The translations under genes were made by a program, and so were the position numbers. Below are positions 48,060 through 60,000 of a DNA stretch of 64,000 bases, in pieces. Within the stretch, counting starts at the first letter, position 1, and each line of letters starts with the position of its first letter. The notes under the pieces are model-generated. The model worked only from the letters and a program-made list of their open reading frames with translations, made no database searches and had not been told where the DNA came from. Source of the stretch: Panorpa germanica (taxonomy: Eukaryota; Arthropoda; Insecta; Mecoptera; Panorpidae); the NCBI GenBank assembly GCA_963678705.1, contig OY783208.1:21726207-21790206 (forward strand), written 5' to 3'.

Positions 48060-51000
48060 TCATCCTAAGGTAAACCAGGGATTCAAAATGGCGAACACCC
48101 AGTCAATAACTAATTGCAGGATTCTTTTCTTGTAGAAAACGTAGCAGAGGAAAAACAGGAAGATTCCTTTCGTTATTCTATCCACCCAGACCATCCTGAA
48201 AAATAAGGATATAGGTTATTAACACTCTTAATAATTCTTCAACGTTCGTCATTAGTTACGTCCTGCAGCTGTTGTTACTGCTAGAGATAATGACAGTGTA
48301 CACAACTTTAATGTAGTTCCTTAGATTGTAATAACCCTGCGTGTGTACACTGGGTCTTTTAAGAAACAGTTGACATTTCAAACTCCTATTTCTCTCTCAT
48401 GAGTACAGAGCGCTTCACCTATGCCCCCTAAAAAATCTAGGTAGTGGTAGGGACTTAAGGTTCCAGCAGCGTGCGAGTTAACATACGATTACGTAATACT
48501 TTATATCTTTGTTATATTTACTTAATATAAAGGAAATGAACTCATTATTTATATCTACTATGAATGGTGAATTGAAATATTAAATAATTCTAATATTATG
48601 TTGACTCAAATAACAAATAACTTTCAACGCATTTCAACATAAACAAAATAGGGCCATTAAAAATAACTATGAATTAGAACCTTAAGTGTTTCTCAGAAAT
48701 ATAAACATTTCCTCGCGACTATTGTGACCTATTTTAAATATGATTACCTAAACAAAAAAAACAATATAAATACATTTGTTTGAGACCATTCCAGTTAATC
48801 TCTAGAATAACACCACAATAGCTGTATGTGTTATTTTGATTCAGTAATAGTCAATTTTTATCGCATACTATTGACATTGCCAATTAGATTTAAGAAACAA
48901 AAGTCGAAAAAGACAAAAGCACAAATTGCAAAAGAAACAAAGAAAAGTGTTAATTCACAAAGCAAGAAAGATTCAAAAACGAATCAAAAACAAACGAAAC
49001 AAGTAAAAACTAAAGATTAACAAATAAATTAGAAATTAGTGTATTAAAAGTATCAACCAACTAACAAATAATATTAACGTCATACATAAATATATAATAA
49101 TCAAAACTAACATAAAACAAGTGTAACTTAGCATTTGAATTTATTAAATAAAATACAGTTTTTTAAATATATGTTTTCATTCTAATACTAATGTCAAGAA
49201 ATACTAACAACCTATAAACAACGACGACCACGATATATGAACAAATAAATAAATTTATAAAGTAAATTAATCTACTAAAATATAAATTTGTTAATATTTT
49301 CGGCTCTCAGAAAATATATAACTTGCGGATCTGGCAGGTTACTTGCAAACGGGAGCAAGAGAAACTTGCATCAATAAAAGGGTCAGTGTACAAACGACGT
49401 TAGTATTTTCCAATGTTAGTAAATGCACTTTTTTTTGCTTTTCTCGTTGTTTTACAGTTTTTTCATGGTTTAAATAAATATTTTAAGTAATTTAATATAT
49501 TATTACTTAGATTATATATATAAATATTTTTTTTATTAGTTCATCTTTTTTCTACAATAAGTTTTTGAAGATGGGTGAACATTCAACGGGTGAACTAGAA
49601 AAGCGAAAACGATGTTTTCTTTGCACTTGGAAGGAAAACAGAAAAACGTTTGCGATAATCATTGTAGCCACTGGGACAAACCCAGTTGCGCACCGTAAAT
49701 TCTCTTTTTGGGACTAATTATTATTAACTATTATTAATTATTATTTCATAAGTTTTGTATTTTCAACAATAAAAACTTATTTTGTGCCGAATAATCACCG
49801 TTCCGTTTATTATGACATGCCTGAATCCGTAAAGTATTCCCCAATTTCAGGTGCACAAATAATTTAATTTTTAGAAGCCCACGCCAAAGACACTACATTC
49901 TCTCGAAAGCTTATAGTCTAAGGTAAAAAAGTCTACAACCGTTTTTCTTAATATTCGTTTGTTATAAAGTTACGAATTTTTTAACAATATTCCGTTTTTT
50001 CCGTATTCTTTACTATTTGTCAATTTATATTAACAACGGTTTTAAACTTTGGACTTTGGAAACTTCTGAACCATGTAGTAGACACTTCAAGAAGTAATCC
50101 AGAGTTTTTTTTAGATTTTTTGAAAACTTAGAAAACTTGAAAAACTCAACTGTTCCCTCAAAGACACAGTGTACACACCATGACTCAAAAAATATAGTGT
50201 TCACACGGAGGGTTAATATTGCCTGAGTCATGTCAATGAGAAAATTACAAATGTAGCAGATACTTTTCTAAAATCAAATTGGTTTGCGTACAATAACCTA
50301 ATTTATATAAAACTGGACTGTATATTGATAAAGTTGGCTATCATAACCTCAAATATCCAATTATTTTTGTTGAATTTGCAATATTATAGAAGTTATTAAC
50401 GATTGAAATAGTCATTCTTTTCCTTTAATACTTTTTGCTTCCTCATGTTCTTCCACACTACCATTTGTCAACTTTTACAATCACTATTGAGCAAGATAAG
50501 TGCAAAAGAGATGCAGAATTAAACGTCAAAGCTATAGCAGCTGTTGCGTCGACCCATATAGTTTCAATATAATGTCGTGATATAAAACGAAAAATAATTA
50601 ACATTACTTATTACATTTTAACAAGTAGTATATGTCAACAAATATTAAACAATAAAACGAAATTAAAACTTTAAATAGATATATCTCTGTCAATGTTTAG
50701 ATATTTAATATCGACCCCTAAAAAATGAGTTCACAAGCCAATGGGTTTGTGTCCTCATTTTTTAGTGGTCAATTTTTCAATTGTTGATTGAAATTGATGT
50801 TAATAAATGTGTATTGGCGTGTCTATTTTATTAAATATCTAAATATTGACGGAGATATAGCAATTAAAAGTTTGAATTGTAGTTTTAGCGCTTGAAATGG
50901 TCGGCCATAACAATGATGTATGACGTGAAATGCATTTTAACGTGAGTTATTTGTTAAACAGGTCAGCGCTGTGGTAATGTTCTGTAGCTGTTGGTAGTCA

Positions 51001-54000
51001 AATAATCAAGTCAAGTCAAAGAATATTAAGTTTTTATTTTATTTAACCCTGCTAAGGCAGACATAATATTGAAATTTGATTGTTCCTTGAAATAGCTGTA
51101 AATAATAATTGATATTTTCATATATAAATACATATAGCAGAGATTTATGAGCTGTAAGGTTGGTAACCTTACACAAGGATTGTGATGTCACATGCATGTG
51201 GGGTTATTTTTTAAGATAGATTAATTTTAAGTTAAGTTATATTTAGTTTTAAGAAATAGCAATAAGAAAACTGTAACATAGGTTAAGATCTTGGATAAGA
51301 ACGGGGGTTATATTTAAATGTGTAAATAAACCAGAGACAGACAGTACAGCCGTTCACAGAAAGATACTTAGCAGTTCGCTTACAGCAAAAGCAGTCGAAC
51401 GGCGTTTGCTGATGACGACATCAGGGCGTTGGCTAAAACATACGCAGAGTGTCGTGTGCAAAAGCAGTCTGAAGTACAAAATGGCGATAGAAGAATGCTA
51501 GTTGCATTTGGTTGTTATTTTTGTGTGTATAAAATCATAGTTGAATTAATTACTAGGTGTAATATAATTGATATTGTGATTATTGTAAACAATAGAAGTA
51601 AAGATGGCTACCAGTTGAATACATAGGTTGTATCAGGGTCCATACTTTTGTGATAAAATCATAGTAAATTAATTACTAGGTGTAATATAATTGTTATTGT
51701 GATTTACGTTAATGTTAGTTAGACAGCAAATGTAATGTTTAGTACTAAGGTGTATTTTCATTAAGGAATATTGTGCTGATAACTATGGACAATTGTACTA
51801 CGTATTACGGGTGTAATGCATAGAAATAAAATGGCGATTGAAGAATGCTAGTTGCATTTGGTTGTTATTTTTGTGTGTAAAATCATAGTTGAATTAATTA
51901 CTAGGTGTAATATAATTGATATTGTGATTATTGTAAACAATAGAGTTGGACAGCAAATTTAATGTTTAGTACTAAGGTGTATTTTCATTAGGAATATTGT
52001 GTTGTTAACTATTGGACAATTGTACTGTGTATTACGCGTGTAATGCAAAGACAAGTAAAACATTGTAAAGAACTATATCGTATTTAATCTAGTGTATTTT
52101 GTTGTAAATATAATTAAGATTAATTAACTTTATGTAGATGTAATATTGTGACTTTGATAAGTGATTAAACTAGTAATAGCCAAATTATGTGTTTATTCGT
52201 TCATAAGAAACTATATTGTTGTATTGTACATCAACTGGAGGCTGATGTTATTTGTAACTTATAATTGTGGGAAAGTACCTACAAATTGGGACTCGAACCG
52301 GGATGTGTGCAGAGTCAAAACCTACAGATTATGATCTCAACAGATGGTTAGAGATAATGTCTACAAATTGTGAGCTATCAATAGTGATTGAATAGTTATA
52401 GGCTGCATAATAGAATCGCAACACGTGGTTGTTAATTCTAACCTGCAAAGCGGAGTCTGTACCGAGATGGGAATGGATTCAAAAACTACTAATGTAGATT
52501 AAAAACTCTACATGCATTTGGAATGTGTACAACGTTGAATCCCTTTAATAGTTAAAGAGACAAAATGACTTTTTTATTTGTTAATATCTCTTAACATATA
52601 AGGAGTTATTAAAAAATAATTGAACATTTCAGGTTCTAGTAACCCACTTTATCAATATGTAGTACACTTTTATAGAAATTAAGACATAGGACACAAGTCC
52701 ATTGTATAAACGTTTAAACAATAAACTATATTACTATATAATTTGTTTATCTATTTAAAATCAAGTCAAGCACAAAATATGCTATTATTATCAACTTTTT
52801 GAGAAATTACATTTTTATCACTTGACAGCACTTGCCTTTGATGATGTTTTCTGGCAGTCGAATATGTCTCTGGTCCCTCTTTCATCAGGTAAATTCTACC
52901 TCCCTTCATGCATGCCACAAAATATTCTTCAATGTCCATTTTGCTTATGTCGAACGTAAATGTTTCTCTGAAAGAATTGTTATTAACAATTATTCCTCTA
53001 GTTTCGTGGGGTTTTAAGAACTTGGGTCAAATTCCTTACTGATCAAGTATACATGCCCAAACCTGTACCATCAGTAATGGTAGCTTCCTTCCAAAACAAT
53101 TTATTCTTCAAATCTAAGGTTTTCAAGCAGTCGAATTTCCTTTGGCTTAGATTTAATATTTATGCTTTTATGGTTATTTATTATGGATCCGCGGCGGCAG
53201 AGGTAGTACTACAAAGAAAGAAAGGAAGAGAGGTCCGGAATCTGATAAAGAAAGGAGATATAGAGGTCCAACAACAGGATAGGATGAAGAGAACGGAAGA
53301 AGCAAAGTACAATACCACATACAGTCAAAGGTAAAAAGGATGTAAAGAAAAGAAAATGATCGCGAGGTTTAGACAAGGGAATGAAGAATGGGGAGGAACA
53401 TGTGTGACGAGGAAGTAGAAAAATTGGAGCACATTAAAAGGAGGGATAGGGAGAAGTTGGAAAGCGAAGTAGACCTGATAGAAGGAGGGAATAAAATGGA
53501 TGAAGCGAAGTGAAATTAACGGCAAAGAGATGAAGCTTGATATGTGAAATATTTGTAAGAAGATTATAACGTTCTAGAGAAAGATATTCAATAAATATAT
53601 TCAATTAAATCAAAATTACTCCATCTTCGTAGCATATAGCTTTCAGGAATATCTGACTGGTTCATTTTTTTTACAATTTGTCGACTCATAATCCCTAGCT
53701 TTTATCTCCACTATTTTATAAAATTCTTTTAAAAGGATTTGTGTAAATATATTTATAAATGTTTACTATATTTAGAGATCATAGCAGAAAATAACGGAGA
53801 ATATATTTTAAGATTGTGTCAAAAAAAAATTATTCCTTTTTGTTAGTTTTTAAATCGCCAGGGTGGGCTAACCTCAGAGTTCAAGTTATAGCCCAGTCAT
53901 TATAGTAAGTTCACTTTGGAATTCGAGATACCCAGCTGTAAGTCTGTAAATACTTGTATATTGACACCCTAAAGTTGTCTCAAAACCTACTTATGTAGAA

Positions 54001-57000
54001 TCTCGAATTCCGAGATTCTTACCTAATTTAAGCTTAAATGACTGGACCATAGATGATATTTAAAATGTATTAAGCAAAGAATTAAGCAACAAAACGGAAT
54101 TCCAATTTTAAATCGCTATATCTCCATCAATTGTTGAATATTTAATTTAATAAAAGCGACAACAGCATATTATTAACATATATTTCAATTTTAAATTTAA
54201 GAAATCACCCATCACCAGAAAGTAATGTTACTTACTTGTCCCTGGGCAGCAGTGTCTCCTCCAGCGCCATGTACTTCTTATTTGGGAAAGACCAGGTGTG
54301 CGACATAAAATGGGCCACCGCGTTATTGGCTACGTAGACTCGTTTTTGTAGTCGGGTTAACCTAAAAATTATAACTGATATAAAGTAGACCTCCTTATAA
54401 CGCTGTTAATCTGACGCGCGTCCCAGTTAAAGCAAAACGGTAAATAATCGTTTTTCTTCATGTTCAACTTACATTGGTTTATTTCCGGAAGCCATTAATA
54501 AGGAATCTATGAGCAAAGCCGGAAGTAGATGGAATAGTAGGACCTGCAAATAGATGGTACATACAGAATGGTGTCACTTATATTAGACAACGAAATCCGA
54601 TTCGCAGATGCTTTAAATACGTCGGTGAAGTACGCAGCCGATTCGATAGCAGTCGATTCAGACTATCAAAATTAATTCGGTGTTTAATCGAACTTTACAT
54701 TACATGGCTAATCGGAACATTTAAGCAAATATTTAAGTGACTCTAGAAGTATTAAGTAACTTAAATATTATACATAATATATAAATTCACCAATTAGTGT
54801 CTTATATTGCTGTTTTAATATAGGAAAATAAAACGCAAACGAACATCTAAAACCTCATTATTTAATGAAATTATTTCTTTATAAATAGGTTAACTAATAT
54901 GTCTGTTAGGTAATTACAAAATTTCAGCCGTAACTTATTCTTATTTTCTTCAAAAATTGCAATTTAGTGAAATCATGTACAATGACAGCTCTTGTTCATA
55001 TATATGCTGGCAACGCACCAAATGCCTATAAATATTATATCAGAAAGGATTTATTCAAATTTTGCGCCAATCAATACCTTTGTAGATATAACTATTTTAA
55101 ATTTGAATTGATGTCTTTTTTAAAGAGACAACTGAAATACAATGTTTGAAGGTATGAAAATTTTCAGTTCAGTTGTCATAGATTACCAGGTGTTATCAAC
55201 GAACATGACTTCCCAAATTGGGTTAATGAAAAAGGTAAAAATAGTGCAAGGAAAGAAGTTGAAGCGGTAAATATTATTGGCGAAGAAAAAGATATATTTA
55301 AACTACCAGGCCGAAGAATAGCAAATAAAAAGAAAAAGAATGACAGCACGACAACTGAAACTACAATTAGCGAGTCAGATAATGAGGATAAGAGCTCGGA
55401 TTTAAACATGGTATTGGAAAAAGAAACGATCAGGCACCAGAAAAAAGAAATAAGAATTTATAATTGAAATGGAATGATGAAAGAAGCTTAAATATGTAAA
55501 AGAATTATTATGTATTGCTATAAATTACGTGTTACGTATATAAAAATGTAATATTGATTTAAAGTGCTTAAAATGGTGCAGTTTTGCACATAGTTTTATA
55601 GGTCATTTAATGGCTAATGACATACCATTATGAAGTGTTTTATTTTGCTGTTCGTTAGGGTAGTGTTCGGTCTCCATAGGCTGTTGCTCAAAGGGTAGGA
55701 AGGCATATACTTTCGCCCAAACTCTATCAACTGTTTAGTGCCCACAGTGCCGCCTAGTGGGGAATTAGTCGAACTGCAGTTATACACCGGTAGTTCTTCT
55801 GGTGGCGACCTGGTTCATTAGAATAATACAAACCAAACAACTTTTACTAGATATAGACCATGTGCATTATTTGACTTACTCTTGGATCCCCCTCTGCCAA
55901 GAAGCAATGATGGCCGCTTTGATGGCCACGTCCACAGGAATAAAATCCTGGAAGCTTTCCGGTTCCCCGATCATGGACCGGATAATACCTAAGGACCAAT
56001 TAAATAAATTAAAAATCATATATGTCCCAGGTGTATATTTATATTTTTATAGTCTTATATTCTTATATGTTTATATGTTTGGTTCGAATTTTGTATGGTA
56101 GCTCGAAAACGGCTCCTGGAAAGTTTTTGAAAATTTCCTATTTTGTAGAGAAAAACAATTTAAGACTTTTGGCGTCCCCAGATTTAGGAAACATTGGAAA
56201 AAGCCCAAATTTTGGATTATTTGTTGAATTTTGTGTAATAATTGAATATAATATTTAAAAATATTTATATCCAAAAAGTATTTGCCGAGAGTAAAAATTG
56301 TGCTAGAAAGTTGAAATATTGTATATAGGCTAACCTTGGTAACTTATTTACGAATCGAAAAAAAAATCCCAAATTTTGAAAAAAAGTTGGTAAAATAACG
56401 CATAAATTGAAAATAATTTTTATTTTGATAAATTGAAAAATTATTTTATTATTGTGCGAGTTTATTATTTCAACTTAAAAATAGAGTTAAATATGAAATG
56501 TAATTACGAATTATTTTATACGACGGGGGTAACCTCTAGTATACAATAATTAAATAACATCTAGTAACTCATCTTACCCTTTCCAGTACCAACCATCAAG
56601 CCCACGGGGCCGTTAAAATTATCGATCCAGCCCAGCACTGGTTCCTTGCATGTAGCTACAACTAATGGTACAAATTAATTAGATTCAATGTAACAGTGCC
56701 ATAGATTCATTAATTATTGATACATTGTTAATTACTATTTAAGAACACCTTGTGAAGGTTCATATTTCACAAATTAGAATGCATATGTTTTATCATTTTT
56801 AAGACGCCAAACTGGCGGGTACAATATTTAGATTAAGTATTCCCGAGTAGAAATTTTATTCTTATCCTAACCCTAAAAGGGATGTATACTCCTCTTTTCA
56901 TACTAAATAAAGTAAAGTAATCCTCGTTTCCTCATAAACATTATTATACGACTCCCCCTTAGTCATAAACAAAAGTAGGATGCTATCGTTTTATGTAATT

Positions 57001-60000
57001 CAAATTTTGTAAACCTTTTTAAACTTAAGATGCTCTGTAAACCATTATTCTATTATTAAGAGATATGAATATGAAATAATGATTTAGATAGAGATAGATA
57101 TATGCTATAATGAGTTAGATAGAGATAGATAGTGTTACATTTGCGGGTATTTATAATATTTCCCCTCATTTGGTACTTAGATTTCGTTGCAAAAAAAAAT
57201 ATCTTTGAGTGCTAAATAATAAATAAAAGACATGTTTTATTTTACCTAACCTAATTAATATTTGTAATAGCAAGAATTGTAGAAATAGAAAGAATTGTAG
57301 TTTCCTATAGATTAAAAGTGTGGTCAAAAAGTGTGCGAGAGAGAAAGGTATATGTTCCTATTTGTTCTCTATGCACATGCGTTGAAAGTACCAGCTGTCT
57401 AAATATAATAAATATTAATATTTTATTAAGATATAATAAATAAAATATATGTAAAGAAATTATATTTCTTTAGTTGGTACAAAGGTCGTCTGTCGGTAAA
57501 ACAGGTACCATTCAGTGAAAACATATACTCATGAACGCCATAGATGTTGCTGTAGGGATAACAGTTGATATTTGGAGTGGACAGAACTCACGTTAATAGT
57601 TAGTTATAGTTAATATTTATACATATCTACATTATTCTACATCAACATAATATCATATTTAACAACTGTCACGTATTATATCTAGACAGCTCTGACTTGA
57701 CAACTGTCACTTTCGACGCATGCGCATAGAGAACAAATAGGAACATATACCTTTCTCTCTCACACACATTTTGGACACACTTTCGGATCCAGCATGCTCT
57801 AAGGTAAATCGGGTTAAATAATAAGACAAAAATATTAAAATAAATAATTCATGAATTTAGGTTAAAATATGTAAAAAGTTAATCTTTTACGTTTCTAAAT
57901 TATTAAACATCTTCTAAGAAGTAACGTGTTTGAAGGTAACATTGCAACCATAGAAACGCTCCTTTAGACTCACCAACAGTGGGCCGGAAGATGACCACAG
58001 GAAGAAGATGCTGGTAGTCCTTCACCACGTGTTCCGCGAGACTCTTGGCGAAGGTGTACGTGTTAGGCAGCTTCCCAATGAATCTAAACGTTACAAAGAT
58101 TTAGTGCAAGTACATCAGGAGGTCCACGTGACAAAAGAAAGCATTGTTATTATGTTGTTCTCTTAATTTACTTGTGACTCAGCACGGACAAGGTGTGTGC
58201 GTCTACTTTTTCCACGATTTCCAGCGTTTTCCTCCAGTCGCCGTGCGCTGGATAAAGTTTTTCGTCCACTTCGAATCTATCGCAGTTGCAGTATGCTGTG
58301 GACACGTGGAGAACCACCTGGAAGCAAATAAGCTGGTTCATTACCGACATATGTAATAATCACTAAATATAATTTGTTTCTTAATGGTTTTAAAAAATTG
58401 AACGAGATTTGGATATTTAATTTAGTTTTCTTTTCAGAGATCTTTTTAGAGCAGTGTTTTGGACTTCCAGTGCGAAACAAATATAGCTAGCAGTGGCGTA
58501 GCTAGGTAACCAAGGGTGCAAAAAGAAAATCTGGGCCCCTAAATAAACAGTTTAGGTTTTTCAAGTCAGATATAAATATATATAAATACTTTAAAGGTAC
58601 AAAGCTTTAAGTGGCACAGCAAAACTACTTACTACATGTATGTGCATGTGTGTCTTGTGTGAGCTTTAGTGATCGCCTAAGTGAAGAGTTTAGGAACGTA
58701 TACTTGGATTTATAATATTGGTATTAATCAATAAAACGAAGTAAATCAAAAGATTTATGCACGTATGTGTGTAAAACATTTATTGTACATAAAACATTAA
58801 TAGTATATTACACACCGAGGGAAGAAAGTAAGAAATTTCAACCCGCGTGTAAAACTGACCCCTATCCGAAGGCAAGGGTGGCAAACACGCAGACTGGAAT
58901 ATCCTACTTTCTTCACTAGCGGGTATACTATTTTGCACCAAATTATGTGCACTTATGTCACTCCTTTTATCTTATCCAGATCAATTATTATGATGTTTTA
59001 ATAGTAGACCAAAGAAAATAAACATCTGCCTTTTCTGTATATTGTTAGCGATATTACGCTCTAAGACTCTAAGTACAATCCTGCAGCTACTTTTGTTTCA
59101 GCTTAATCTCAACATAAACAACTCTAGAATGCGTACATCTGCCTGAGAAAATTACGTAATAGACTTAGACCCTTGCCTGGTCCACGCTTCCCCCCTCCCT
59201 CATGTTCAGCGATGAATTTGTACACAAGTGAGTATGAAATACACTCTCAATAAAAAAAAATTCATTCCTATTTAGAATTTTTGTTATTGTTTATGTTTTT
59301 GTTATAAAAGTTTTGTATCCATTGACGGGAATAACTATTTACTAAGAGTATTACTTTACTGTGAAACCGTTAAAATATAAATATAAGTTATAAAAGTCCG
59401 AGGGCCCCTGAGCTTGGGGGCCCCGGTGCACTGCACCGACTCGCCCATACCTAGCTACGCCAGTGATAGCTAGTGTGGTTAATTAAAGAAAATATTGTGC
59501 TCTTTAAATTGTATCGTGTTCTATTATAAGAAGCATCAGCTCGAAACACCTGAGACGAACCCCAGTGTCGGTTTAGCTCTTTATTTATGATTAAAGTTAC
59601 TGCCAACAACAACAAAATACTTTTTAACTTGTATAGTATTATAATGATGACAACAGTGAGGCTATATTCATTTTACAGTCAGTTTACTTGTTCAGAAATG
59701 AATCTAGAAGAAAATATTTCAGTTAGACAATAAAATAATATGGTAAACCTGCTTAAGAAATAAGAAGAATACCACTTTTTGAATTCATAGCTGAAAAAAC
59801 AACAAAACCCGATCAAAATTGTAAATTATAGCACTGCTTTAATTATTAAATGGAAAAATGACTATTTCAATAGTTGATAACTTCTATAATAATGCGAATT
59901 GAACAAAAATAATTGGATATTTGAGGTTATGATGGGCAACTTTATCAATATACAGTGCAGTTTTATATAAATTAAGTTATAGGCTACAACGGCTGAAACT

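Noticed and set aside
48826-49020. Lys/Gln-rich ORF
   Set aside because: Low-complexity A-rich sequence with no splice context or recognisable family.
52280-52310. tRNA-like B box (GGTTCGAGTCCC on the minus strand)
   Set aside because: No A box or cloverleaf is nearby. It lies within the LTR-like insertion and is better explained as a primer-binding-site-like sequence.
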